Positions 45,101 through 60,100 of a stretch of 64,000 nucleotides of DNA are shown here, in pieces. The DNA is taken from NCBI RefSeq assembly GCF_954871325.1, contig NC_088777.1, positions 46,477,366 through 46,541,365 on the forward strand, read 5' to 3'. Within the stretch, counting starts at the first letter, position 1. Each line of letters begins with the position of its first letter. The position numbers were made by a program, and so were the translations under genes. Under the pieces are notes generated by a model that was not told where the DNA came from, did not search any database, and worked only from the letters and a program-made list of their open reading frames with translations. The stretch is from Gordionus sp. m RMFG-2023. Lineage: Eukaryota; Nematomorpha; Gordioida; Chordodea; Parachordodidae.

Positions 45101-48100
45101 CCACTTTCATTACAATCTATAAAATATATGGATATGACTATTTATATATTAATATGGTTCTAGATACCATTTTTAAATGATAAGTATTTTGTTTATTAGT
45201 TACATATTAAATTATATAATTGAACAAAAGGATTTTACTATTTCTTATCTGGATAACAAGGATTTATTGGTTTTATTGAGGAAAAAAAGGCGCGATTATG
45301 TGAGGAGGGGGCTCGCATAATTCACGTGCTCTCTTTTTAGGAGGGGTCTTAGACCGGTTAGTGATAATGTATTCCAAACCATTAGCTAAACGATCATATT
45401 TTGCAAAAAATATAATATGACTCATTTATTTTAATCGGGATCACGTGATCGAGTCCGATCTATATATCGTCGGCCTAGAATTGGAGTGCTCCACTTGCGC
45501 ATATGTTTAAAATGAGAAAATCAACATTAAAGTTTAAAATCAAATTTTGGAAAACCTTATTGATCAATTTTGACAGAGATATAACTTTGGCAAAAATTAA
45601 TATTTTTTAAATCTAGTTTTTATTTTTTTATATATTGGCAATATATAAGTTATTTTCGAAAATATCAAGTGGAGCACTCTAATTCTAGACCAACGATATA
45701 TCATCCAAGTATAGAACAATCAAGTGGGCTTCAGAAGAAAAAACATGACCCTTACTGGATTCGAACCCAGGTCTATCGGATTTGTAATCAAAGAACTCAC
45801 CAACTAGGCCATAGACGATATAATAAAGCATCCATTTTTTTTTCATTATTTATAAAAAAAATAAACATATCTATAATTTTATTTAGAGAAGATTCCCAGA
45901 CTTTTCATTTTTTACCAAATATGGTACACTGAACGATTTCCTGAGCTGCGTTATCATTAGGTAATTTAATCCTAATATAATATTATTTACATGAAATATA
46001 CCCTTTTTTTTCAGCCATTTCCATTTAGATCATTGTGGCGCATTACCCTATATGACTGAAGTGATAGGATACGACGGGCCAATTTATATGACACATCCAA
46101 CAAAAGCTATTTGCCCGCTTTTATTAGTTAATTTTTTTAAAAATAGCCTCCCATATATTATTTAGCCACAATATCATCATTTTTAAACACGTAGTATACC
46201 TTTTTTTCTGGATAGGTTCTTTCTAAATCGCTAAAAAAAAAATTGGGTATTTTGTTCATATCTTCTAGAAAATTTTTTGAGCATTATGGTTATAATTAAA
46301 TGGGTTTACTTTCTAAAAAAAAATGGGGGAAAATATCAATATTCCCAACTTAATATTATTAACGATATCTCCCCCATTTTTAGCAATTTAAAAAATATAA
46401 ATTATTCAATTGGGATATAAATGTTGGATCCACCTATCATCTATTAATGCTTTAAAAAATTTTTCTAAAGAGATATAAGCAAAATATTTCCCAATTTTCA
46501 ACCATTTTTGTTTCTAGCGGAGAAAGTTTAGACGAGAAGAAGGACGCTATGTTTTTTAAAAATAGTCACTATTACATTGTGCTTTAGATAAAAAAAAAGA
46601 AGGAAATCATAGGTCAGAAAGAATCTAAAATTTTTTATGAGAGACATAAGCTAGATTTCCAATTTTCAGCTGTTGTTTTAAGCGATTTACAACCTGAACT
46701 ATTTTTTTAAATGCCAATAATTAGACACGAGAGTAGTGTTGTTAAACGGTTCATTTTGAGCCGATTAAAACGGCTAACTCAATATTTCATCTAGAATAAT
46801 ATTACGCAAGCCATAAGATTTTGTTTGTAGAAGGAACAAAGGTTTGGACATCTATTAGCTAAATCTCTAGGCTTAGGCAACATTTTTTTGGCTAAAATAT
46901 TGAGTTAACCGTTTTTAAAAATCGGCTCAAAACGAGCCGTTTTAACAAAGCTACACAGGAGGAAATAAAAATAGTCACTACTCTATATGTTAAAGGGAAA
47001 AAAAAATATTTAAACATATGCTAGGAAGATTACAGGAAAATATTGGTCGAAAAAAAGGGCGAAAAAGATATTTTCACGTCGGAACATATTAAATTGTGTA
47101 TGAAAAAGGTCATCGCGGTAAATTTACACGAATCAATAAAAGTGAGTCTAAAAAAATAAAAAAATTAAATATATGTTTTAAAAAATAAAATAAATTAAAT
47201 TAAATTCATTATTAGGTTGAAGATGATCTCTACATTAAATCTTATTATGCTGGGCATGTTCTAGGTGCCGCCATGTTTTTAGTCAAATATGGTGAAGCTT
47301 CAGTTCTATATACAGTAAAATTACTTTTATTAACTAACCCCGAATTTATAATTTAACGGGAATTCCCGGCCAAGTATGCAAAAATTAATGTGAAACTATT
47401 ATATTTATATCGTATATTTTGTATACTTCGCCGCCAATTCGCGCTAACTGTGAATTCAGGGCACTTATGCATGCAAATGCTGATGATTTCTTACCCCCTT
47501 CATCATATATATATATAATTTTAGGGCGATTTTAACATGACCGCCGACCGTCATTTAGGAACCGCCAAAGTGGACAAGTGTAGACCTACCTTGCTTATAA
47601 CCGAATCCACGTACGCCACGACCGTTAGAGACTCGAAAAGGTGCAGAGAGGGCGAATTTTTGAAAAAAATACACGAATGCGTCAATAATGGAGGAAAAGT
47701 TTTATATTTATTTTTTCCCAAATATTTTTTTGGCTTTAAATCGACAATTTTGATTTGTGTTGACACTTTGAAACACTTGCTTTATAAGGGACGTGAAAAG
47801 TGAAAACCGTTATTTTTTTGAAAATCAATTATTTTGTCAATTGATTTAAAAAAGGTGTCAAAATAAAAATATCTCAAAAATTAAATCAAAAAAAATGATG
47901 CAAAATTGGGGTGTTTGTCCAAATGTATTTGTTTGTATTGCCATCACTCTTCTTTTCAGGGCTTTTTAGAGGCATTATTTGTAAAATAAATTTTTGCACT
48001 CATCCGATGATATGTAACCTATATTTAATATTTAAAAAAAATTGTTTGCTTAAAATATATAGCCCAAATAAATAATTAATACCTCGATGAATTATATTTT

Positions 48101-51100
48101 TTAAATCGAAATATTATATAAAATATTAATATTTGTAAATTTAAAAAAAAAAAATTATTAAATTAATATGAGATAATCTTTAATAAAATCAAACATTTGC
48201 TCATATTAGGTTCTCATTCCAGTTTTCGCTTTGGGCAGAGCTCAAGAGTTGTGCATATTGTTGGACTCCTATTGGGAGAGAATGAATATCAAGGTTCCCA
48301 TTTATTTCAGTATGGGATTGACAGAAAAAGTGAGTGGCAATTTTACATAAAATAATCTGGGCCTTTTTTTTTTACAAGTCTGACCATATCCGCGGAATCA
48401 TTTAGAGGAAAAAAAATATAACCTATCCAAATCTGGGTCTTATCAAAATAAAATTTAAAATCAATACCCGGTGACTCGATGTTAGGATCGAATCCGGATT
48501 TAGTCATACTAGGCCCTGATATGTGCAATCTAATAACTCGCCATTGTAAAAAAATTTATATTTAAATTTTTTCCTTAGGCCACTTATTATTACAGGATGT
48601 TCATATCGTGGACAAATGAAAAAATCAAGAAAACGTTTGTCGATAGAAATATGTTCGATTTTAAACACATCAAGGTAAATTGATAATTTATTATTATTAT
48701 ATTAAATTCTGAGACTCCCGGCTATAAGGCAGACCCAGGTCTAACCGGACCGAAAATGATATTAACCTTGACTGGTCTGAATCGGAAAATATGATAGCCA
48801 GGTTGGGTCATGACAATTTAAAGTAAATGAGTACTTCTTATTTAATGTCGTGTTATTTGTTAAATGTAATTTTTACAACAATAACAAATAATGATATTTG
48901 TAAAGCCATTCGATAAATCTTATACCAATCTACCCCAGCCCATGGTAGTCTTTGCCACGCCCGGCATGCTCCATGCTGGTCAATCATTAAATATCTTTAA
49001 GAATTGGGCACCGGATCCTAAAAATATGGTCATCCTTCCTGGTTACTGTGTTAATGGTAAATTTGTCACCTCATTTTACTTCATTTAAATATATATTATA
49101 AACATTTAAGCAAATTTTTGATTACTTAAGACTAGACCTGTGCGCCGCCGGCAATTTTATTCACTCCGGAACAGCCGCCGATTTTTCTTATGGTGGTGGC
49201 GCGGCGTGTATAATATTTAGAATGTTGTTTAATTATATTTATATATTATATTATTATTATTTAAATTTGAATATTAACATTAATATAATAAAACATGAAT
49301 TGTATTCTATTGCTTTATATAATAGAATAGTGTATATCATTTACATTCATTCATACACCATATTCAATTTGGCTATATTAATTATTTTTATGGATTTGCA
49401 CTTTTTAAACCACCCTATATACAATTATGAAATAACAACTCTCTCTACTAATCAAAAATCAAGTTATGTGTGGAAGTACTTTGGAAATCTTATTTTGAAG
49501 AATGAGAATAAGAAAAGCACGATAATGCCTGATTATATTTATTGTGAACCTTGTTTAAAATTGGGGAAAAAAGATGAGGAAGATTCGGATAAAAATATTC
49601 CATTTTCACAGTAATTTATTTTAATTTTAGACTTATATTTATATATAATTTATATTTTAGTTATGATATCAAATTTATAACAAAAATATAAGTACGAGTA
49701 ACCTTTCTCGTCACTTAATTAATGTGCATAAAATATCAGAAAAAACATATAATAATAAATCCATTCAAACTATAAAAATGTTTCTAAAGCCAACGCCAAC
49801 ATGTAGCAAGAATATAAAAGATAAAAAATGGTTCTTAGGTTAGTATTAATGTTTATTAATATTCATTTTAAATTTTTAACTGGTTTGTTAAATTAATTTT
49901 ATTAAGCATTTGTACAAAACAACTAAAATTTTTTGTTTGTTTTGTCAACTCTTATTTTGAGAACTTTTTAATGTACAAACTTAATATATAATTTATTAAA
50001 ATAATTATGTAAAACTTTAAAAAAATTAAATTTTTAGTTTGTTTATTGTCAACTCTATTTTGAGATCCAATGTATAAACTTATGTATAATTTAAATTAAT
50101 AAAATAATTATGTAAAACTTTAAAACAACTAAATTTTTAGTTTGTTTATTGTCAGCTCTATTTTGAGATCTTTTTAATGTATAAACTTATTATATAATTT
50201 ATTAAAATAATTATGTAAAACTTTAAAACAACTAAATTTTTAGTTTGTTTATTGTCAGCTCTATTTTGAGATCCTTTTAATGCATAATTTAAATTTATTA
50301 AAATAATTATGTAAAACTTTAAAACAACTAAATTTTTAGTTTGTTTATTGTCAGCTCTACTTTGAGATCCTTTTAATGTATAAACTTAATATATAATTTA
50401 AATTTATTAAAATAATTATGTAAAACTTTAAAACAACTAAATTTTTAGTTTGTTTATTGTCAACTCTATTTTGAAAACTTTTTAATGTACAAACTTAATA
50501 TATAATTTATTAAAATAATTATGTAAAACTTTAAAACAACTAATTTTTTAGTTTGTTAATTGTCAGCTCTATTTTGAGATCCTTTTAATCATAAACTTAA
50601 TGTATAATTTAAATTTATTATAATAATTATGTAAAACTTTAAAACAACTAAATTTTCAGTTTGTTTATTGTCAGCTCTATTTTGAGATCTTTTTAATGAA
50701 TAAACTAAAAATATATTTTATTAAATTATGTAAAACTTTATTTTGAAAGTTCATAACTAAATCAAATTTTTTATTTGTTTCTCTTTTTTAAATATCTTTT
50801 TTTTTAATAGGGCGAAATTATGTTTTGATGTGCTGCTTAGATTTATTGCCATCTGATTCTATAATCAATAATGGGATTACAGATTTTCTAAAGTTTAAAA
50901 TTTAAATAAAATGATTATTAAAAAATAAATTGCCTAAAAAAATAGAAATATAAGATAATTGATTCCTCATCAAGAATTGCCTAATAGGACAACTATTAGT
51001 CGGGGTGCACTTGAAGATGTTTATTGTTCTATAAAGGCACATGTTTTAAACCTGATTGATGCTGGTCCAAAATTCTGTTCCATTACTTTTGATTTATGGA

Positions 51101-54100
51101 CCGATGATTTTAAGCGGCGAAATTATATTACATTTAGTCTTCATCATTTAGATGAAAATTTTGATTTAAAATATTTTACCCTGGCAACCCGAAATGTGAC
51201 TCAAAAGCATACTGGGAACCATATTATCGGAGATTGGTGGTATCGAAGAGGAGTTTCATTTAAAAGCCAAAATAATACAAATGGTAACTGATGCAGGGGC
51301 AAATGTCAAAAGAAGCGTCAGATTGGGGGATTATGAGCATCATTTATGCTTAGGCCATGGACTACATAATTTGGTTACAGTTGATGGCATAAAAAAGGTT
51401 GCCAGAATTGATAATCTCCTTAAAAAAATTAGAGAAATTATTTCAGCCCTCAGATATCGAGTAGCTGATTTGGAATGTGAAATTGAAGATGACCATCGTA
51501 AATGTCTCCAGTCAATTTATGAGACAAGTCATCACTTGGATATTGATGATTCTGATCCATACTTTGATGACCATTTTGATAACGAAGCGGATAATAAAAA
51601 TTTCATTACACCAACTAATCTATACAAAAACGTTAAAATTAAATTGCCCTACCCGCTGGCACAGCATATTAATAATGCTAGAAAGTGTTCGTAGCGTGAA
51701 CAAAAATCCTATTAATAATGTTTTGAATAAAATAGGAAAACAATCTTTAAAACATTTTAATAATGAATGGGATATGATTGACGAGCTTTATGCCGTATTA
51801 ATTCATTCCGAGAGTCTGTGGAATTTCTTTCCTCCCAAGAGGGATCGACTATAAATATAGGGTTATTATTTCGCAGTGAAATAGAAACCCACATACAGAT
51901 CAATATATCTGATTCCTCAGATATTATTTGTTTAAAAGAAAATATGCAAAAAAGCTTGACCATAGGTTTCCCATTACTGAACTTCAAGTTATTTTATATT
52001 TTTATTAATAAAATTATATTTTGAACATTATATATTAGCGACTCTCCTTGATCCCAGATTTCAAAATCTGTAAATTGTGCCAGAATATTTAAATTCAAAT
52101 TCTACTACATCATTGCAATTTTTAACAAGACATTTAAAACTTTTAGAAAATGATAAAAATGCACAAAGTGAAATCCAAGTTGAAGATAATGGGGAGACTT
52201 CCAGTTCTTATATCGCCAAAATAGCTCGTAAACATTCCATTCCAGGCAGTGATTTGAACAATATAAGTAATTTAGAACAAGAATGCCATATTTTGCTAAG
52301 CCAAAATAATATCCCAGAAGAGGATGCATTAACCTTTTGGAAGAAAAAGCAACTGGAACTTCCTAGGCTTGCTAATTTAGCTAGGAAGGTTCTTTGTATA
52401 CCTGCAACCACAACACCCAGCGAAAGAATTTTATCCATTGCTGGATCAATACTCAATGCAAAAAGGACTTCTTTATGTCCCACCAATCTTGATAAAATTC
52501 TATTTATTCATGATAATTATAATTTAGCTAAATCTGAATTCTGATTTATTATATTTCTTACTTAATATTTTGTTTGCATTCCAAATATATATTTGTTATA
52601 ATAAAAATCAATAGAATATTACTAATATGTGTTGTTTATGTGACTGATCTGAGTGAAAATGCAATTCCTTAGTCTATTTCTGAGAATGAGAAAATACATG
52701 AATTTAAATTGAAGTGAGGCAGGAAATAATTTAAGAAATAAACTATGTTTCAATGTGTTAGAAAAGAGCGCCAAATTATAAAAAAATGTAATACATTATC
52801 CCGCCGCCGTCGCCGACAATTTTGTAGGCGGCGGCGAAATCGGCGCGCCGCCGAACGCCGATAAAAAATTATAAAAAAACCGCCGCCGTCAATTGAGACA
52901 TCTGCGCACAGGTCTACTTAGGACATAGCCAGTTATTAAAACAGGATAACCTTATGAACAAAAAAAATAATGCAGTTTCTAATCTTATATTTAAAAAATA
53001 TTTTACCATTTTTCGTGAGCACCTAATTAAACAGCTTGAGTTAATTTAAGAATCACCAATTTAACTATCTTCTTTATCTAATACTCGGACAATCAGGGTT
53101 ATACCAAAACCATTAATTGTCTTTTCTTTGGGATCAATTTAGTGATCTACATTAATATATATCTTACATATTTCTCTAAGGATATAAGATAAGAATAAAA
53201 ACATAGGCTGCGTGTTGTAATCATAATTTTTTTTTATTAGTTAAAACAAGACTTATTTTTATCTTGTATCTTTTAACAATGAAGCCAATTTATTTTAGTT
53301 CTAAAATTATAAGTTTGGAAAATGATTGATATTGACGTCAATGTTGAAAGTTACAAATAAAAATAGGTTTAGTTTAAATGACATTTAATACTAACGTAGA
53401 CTGCCGATTTATTCATCAAAATTTATGTTTAAAAAATGTATGCACGCATTGAAGTCAGCTATTGAAAAGCATTTAAACAAAATACCTTTTTCATTGGCTG
53501 CTACTATAATCAATGGAGTTGACTACAGATGACTTCGACGTATGTACACTTTTTTTTCTAAAATGAATATTCAGATTCACTATAGCTTAGTTTATTGAAT
53601 TAATGACATTTGCTCTAATTTTATTAGATTAATAAATAAAGTTATTGCAAGAGCAGTACTTAATATTAAATGCTATATTATACTGAAATACATTTACACA
53701 AATTTAATTTTAAACATATTCCTTCTATAGGCACCGTTGGTCAAAAAATATTGTCTGGTGTGAGGGTCTTAGAGTTCGATAATAACATTATGGTTTGCAA
53801 TTATTTATTATTTTTATTTACTAATACATTATTATTACATTAGATTATTTTGTTTGGGGCTATTTTAAATTGTCATTTTTTTTTAATATACAGTTTTAAG
53901 CCGATAGTCTTAAGTGGTCATCAGGGTGGTTTAACCCAAAACCAGTTCTGGTAACCTGTCTAATTCGAGTTTAATCAAACCGGAGGACCGGATTATTGGC
54001 TTTCACAATTTGTCATCTTAAGGAGAATGTGTTAAAAATTTCGGCTAATGATAGAGAACTCATTTAGGTGTCCTGCCTTTTTTTTGGCAAATATCTCGCG

Positions 54101-57100
54101 AATGATGTCGTAATATATTTTTTACAAAAATCTGTATACAAAAAAACTTCTTTTTTTAAAAATGGCGGTGGTGATTCGGTAGGTTTAAAATATGAAGAGC
54201 AGACCCATGTTCGATTCCCAACGGGATGAATCCTTTTAATGAAACCAATCACTTGAATGAGGTTTGGGTACGGTTCAAAGGTAGCCAGAGAATATGGAGT
54301 AGGGTTATATATTTAAAGAAGGGAGTTTTTTATATATATAAAATTTGGTCATCGTTTAGTAAATTACTATATGGCAAACCGAAGCGACCTCTATCATTAT
54401 CCTTAAAATTATCCCCTCAAAACATGTTTAATAATATAAAATTTGATGTCCTAATATATTTACAATTATTAATTATATTTTTTTGCTTGGATCTTAAAGA
54501 GTTGATTAGGAGGCTGTGCCCCTGGTTCGGCTCAATTTTGATACTTAATTCTGTTCAGAATATGACAAAACAGTTTTTAAATTAGGACACCCTATTTTGG
54601 TTCGTTTTAACTATTGGCATTGTTATCATATTTTTTTTGCTTTTTAGACTGTTTTATTGTTAGTAAAAAGCCGGCTGTTTTGTAATAATTGTAACCATGA
54701 TACACCCTGTTGTTGATAAATCGTTTACTAAATATCCTTGTGTTTTATATCCATTTAAAAAAAAATAATATTATATTTTTTGTATTTTTAAATAGGAGAT
54801 CACAATTGTATTAATGCAAATGAGAGGATTATTCTCAAATTTGTATTTCAGCATTTTTATTCTTGATGATAATGGAAGAATTGATTTATCCAAATTTTGC
54901 AATAAAAAAAAAACTGTCGAAAGTTTATGTTTCAATTTTTTTATAGATTTTCACCACAATCGTTTTTTGATAAATATTATTTCACCAAATTTAAAAATAA
55001 AAAAAAACATTACATGGCCCCTTAAGCTGGAAGTAAAACTAGCCGTGGAATACATGAGCTTTAGCGCCCACGCCGATGCCAAGGGTATACTACAACTCAT
55101 ACGTAATTGCGAGCCCGCCAACGTTCTCTTGGTACATGGGGAGGCTGAAAAGATGTCCATTTTGTCCGGTCAAATAAAATCTGAATTCGGTATTTTTATA
55201 TTATAGACACTTGTATCTTGATATATTATTGCTTGCGAAAAGTTAATCCGTTTTGGACCTAAATTTAATTGGGAAATTAACTATTCTGTTTTTTAAAATT
55301 CGTTAAATGTCTATTAATCCAGAGTCATCCAGGCGGGGGCCATGTTTTATAATAAATTAATTAAATTACATTACATGTTTTATGTGTTTTTGTTTAAAAA
55401 ATATATATCTCACCTAATTCAATATTTTTAAAAATATTTGTTTCAAATCACGTGCTTAATTTTGAGGATTGTAAGAAGAGTAGTATTTTTGGAATCCGAA
55501 AAATATATATTATGAACAATTTTTTTTGATAATGGATATCGATATTTGGACTGCCGAAACGTCAATCTTATTTAACTTCTACGCATAATTATATAATTAT
55601 TATTATTTCTCTAAAACAAGGTGTGCCTTGCTATTTCCCTGCCAACGGCGAGAATGTAGACATTCATGTCGAAACCTCCATTTACGCTGATTTGAGTTTG
55701 GATCTGCTGAAATATTCTGCCCCTTACCCGGAAGACATATTTGATGAAGCGAATTCGATAAATGGAAACGAGTCTAATCATATTAAAACCAGTAAAAGAT
55801 TATATATCGCATGTGAATTAGATTATTTTAAAATGACTTTTTTTATTATTATTTACATTAAAAAATCCGAAATATTTATAAAATAATTCAAATTAAATCC
55901 GTTACTAGGTTAACCACCCTATTGAAAACAATAGAAACTTAATTTTTAAAATTTCTCTGCTATAAAATTATAAAAAGTGGAGGTAGAATATTCTAATTCT
56001 CAAGTGACGATATATATAAAATATTGTATTTCAAAATAACTCCTCAATTATGAAATGTCACGAAATAAAGTATTTGATGCTGTTTATTTTCAAAACTTGT
56101 AAAATGCTGTATAAAAGCTACCCTTTTTGGCGCTATGATTTTTGGGTCTAGAAATTAGAGTTCTTTATGGCCTGTTGAAGTCGGACGAGTCCTGTTGTGA
56201 TATCCAAATTGATCGCTATCTATTAACTAATCGCTACCTATTAAATAAAAGATTGATTTTTTTTTATTCTTTATATTAAATTAACTTTAACCTCGCGGAC
56301 TCGTTTTATAAAATTAACTCAATAATTCGATATAAATTACATGATAGATTTTGTAAACTATATAAACTTAGAAATTTATTGTTTTTACCAGTTAAAATAT
56401 TTTTAAAATAAATTTATTAAATAAAAGTTTTAAATCTCTTTGTAATAAGGCGTGGGTTCGAATCCCACCGTTGCCACCATATTATGGTTGGCAAAAAATG
56501 AGAAAAACAGATACTTAAGTTTATTTAATAAATTTATTTTAAAAATATTTTTTAACTGGTTAGTACAATAATTTTCTAAGTTTATATAGTTTACAAAATC
56601 TATCAAGTAATTTATGTCAAATTATTGAGTTAATTTTATAAAACGAGTCCGCGAGGTTAAAGTTAATATAATATAAAGAATAAAAAAATCAATCCTTTAT
56701 TTAATAGATAGCGAGATAGCGATCAATTCGAACATCACAACATTTCACCCCTTAAGAAACAAACTCCGCTCAAATTCTTATTGTACGTGAATCTTTTATG
56801 TTCAAAACACAATCTTGATATCGTGCGGGTAATGTTCTATTCCGGCTAGGCCTCGTAACGTCGGCTGTACATTCTTTTTTTTGTTCAGTAACATTTCTCT
56901 TCTTGTAAAATGTAATCGTTGGTAAAGTATTTGGGTCATGAATTAATATTTCGTCAGTGGTAAATCTTTTCTTAAATTGGTCTAAGTGCCTCCTTTATAT
57001 ACCATTTTTCGTTTGAATTAGAAGTAACATATTACTTTCTTTTTTAACTATTATGCCTTCATCTCACTTGTTTACTCCAAAATTTCTATACCAAATTTTT

Positions 57101-60100
57101 TCTCCAATATTCATCGTTATATTTTTTGGTAAAACTGTGAACGAAGTGTTGTCGTCGTCTTTCTTATATTTTAATAAATCCCAATTTGTTCTCATATCAT
57201 GATTGAACATGAGTTTTCTTGGTGGGATGCCAGTCGTACTGTTTGGCGTGTTTCTGTAGTTGAACAAAAATTATTCCAAAGCGATGTCTATGTCCATGTT
57301 ATTTTGTTCCATGTACTTCTTCATATGTGATTTAAAGGTTCTTACCATCCTTTCAACTTGCCCGTTTGACTGTTTATGGTGAGCTGAAGTCAAGTGATGT
57401 ATATCATGGTCTCTACAAAAAATTTTTTAAAGTTGACTTGTAAAGTTTGAGCCATTATCAGAAACTATTTGTTCTGGAATACCTAATTGTTTTCATCAAT
57501 TCTTTTATTGTAAATTCCTAGGTTATTGATTTCACCGGCGTGATTATAGGAAACTTACTGTACGCATCTACTATAAGCAACCAGTACTTGTTAAAAAATG
57601 GCCCAGCATAATCAATGTGTATTCTTTCGAATGGCTTCGTCGTTAACATACAAGGATGCTATGTATTAATGGGATTATCAGCCCAAATGTTACATGATTT
57701 GCATTCTTTTACTTCGTTATCAATGTCATTGTTAGTTCCAGGCCACCAAAGGTATTCTTTAGCTAAATGTTTAGTTTTGCAGCACCCAAGTGTCCTTCTA
57801 TTGATTTTCTTAAAACTTTAGGTACAATGATTTTATTTTCTTTAAATAGACAATTTCCTATAATACATAATTCCGTCACCATATTGTTATATGTTTTATT
57901 TTTTATCGTGTCACCGTTTCTAATGTCGTTCATTATTTCCATTAATTCTCTGTCGTTAGAAGTTGCTTTTTCGATAATTTTAAAGTTAATTGGTACGCCC
58001 CATAAATCATTATTTTCTTTCATATCATCCATAATGTGTATTTTATTTCTTCTTCTGAAGGTGTTAATGGCAATCTGACACCGTGTTGTGTTTACCCGCT
58101 CTATGTCGTATTTCGAAATCGTAAGCTCCCATTGCAATATTCCACTTCTGCAACCTCATCGACATAGATGAATTTTCTTTTAAATCTTTGGAAAATATAT
58201 AAATCAACGGTTTGTGATCGTGATGATTATAAATTTAGTTCCGATAAGATATTTTTGAAATCTTTTCATCGGAAAAATATCGCCAACGCTTCCCGTTCAA
58301 TGTTAGTGTAATTTCTTTCGGATTTAAGTAAGGATCTTGAGGCAAAAGCTATCGGCTTTTCTTTGCCGTCCCCTTCTAAGTGAAATAAAATAGCTCCCAA
58401 ACCGAGTTTAGATGCATCCGCGGCTATACCTATGGGTAAATCAGGATTGAAAAAGTTCAATGTGGGAGAATGACTGATTAAAGTTTTTAATTTTTTATAA
58501 CATTCTTGATGTTCGGTATCCCAAGACCATTTATCTTTGTTGATTATTTTATATAGTGGATCTACCAGATCCGCAAAACTGTTTAAAAATTTACGGTAAT
58601 ATCTCGCCATGCCTAAGAAAGTAGATAATTCTTCTGAATTTTTTGGTTCCGGCATATCTATAATTTTTATTTTATCATCGTGGGATGTATACCAAGTTTG
58701 TCTATATCATGTCCCAAAAGCGTATTTTATCTTGCATGAATAAACATTTGTCGAAATTGGGGGTTAATCCATACTTGATGATCTTTTCGAATACTTTTTT
58801 AATGTTCTCCAAATGTATCTCATCGTTATCATCTGTAATTAATAAGTCGTCAATCTAGAATATAACATCTTTTAAATCTCCGAAAACCTGTTCCATAGTC
58901 TGTTGGAATATGGCTGAAGATGTTTTCAGTCCGAACGGAAGTCTCGTGAATCTGAATTATCCTTTATGCGTGGATATAGTTAGCAAATCTCTAGAGTCTT
59001 TGTTAATAGGAATTTGCAGAAAGGCTTGTTTGAAATCAATTTTACTAAAATTTTTTCCTCCAGTTAACTTGGCAATCAAATTGTTAATTCTAGGTATGGG
59101 GTATTTGAAATCTTCAAGCGCTGGGTTAACTATGTCTTCAAAGTCGGCGCATAATCTGAGACTCCCATTGTTTTTAAAAACTGGTGTGAGTGGACTCGCC
59201 CATCTAACGTCTTTTACCGGCTCGATGATTTTATTTTCCAGCCAGGTATTTAATACTTTAGTTATAATATCTACTCTAGAATAAGGTACCCTTCTCGGTG
59301 GTATAATTTTTGGCTTAGCATTTGACTTTAGTCGTAACCTGACTTGCGTTTTTATAACAGGTTTATTATTTAATTTAGACTTACAATTGGATATTAATTC
59401 CGCCAAATCGTTTTTATGATCCGTGTCGATTAAGCCTATAAATCTTTCAAGCATGTTTTTAAAATGTTTTAACCAAGATCTTCCTAATAAAGGCATCTTG
59501 TTACTGTTTACTATCAATGCATCTAAAATTTGAGAACTTCCTTCGCATTCTACCTCCAGGCGTGTTGAGCCTATCACTTGTATAGTCTTGCCGTCGTAAC
59601 CAGATAACTGAATGTTGGACTTCTTAATGTTTTTTATGCCTACTTTCTCAATCATATACTTTGGTGGAATTGTGAATTTCGTGCCCGTATTCACTTGTAG
59701 TGAAGTATAGATGTTATTAATTTTGATGTTCACCATGTATGCGTTATCTATAACATTTTGTACTTCGTTTTCTACGTTATTAATATCAATATTTAACAAA
59801 TTATAATCTTTCTTATCGATTGATATGATTTTGTCGTCTTCGATCTCTTCTATGTCAACTGTATTAATTTTATTTGAATTAGGTACTTGGTGACTAGGAT
59901 TATGATTCATGTAATTTTTATTGTCACGATCGTAAAATTGTTGATACACGTTAGATCTATTATAATCTCTAAAATTTTAAAACGGTTGTCTGGTATTGTC
60001 AAATCTGTTGTGGTTTTTGAAATCATTAAAAGGCTTGTAATTATTATTATGTCCTTTGTTGTTAATATTAAATATATTATTATTGTTATCTCTTGTGTCG

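Noticed and set aside
45669-45932. ORF overlapping INTS11 exon 4
   Set aside because: It is in another frame for most of its length; the real exon is 45887-45960, with matching phases.
49222-49389. Start of the 130-aa ORF at the hAT 5' end
   Set aside because: The first about 56 residues are AT-driven Ile/Tyr/Asn text; the transposase-like part begins near the Met at 49390.
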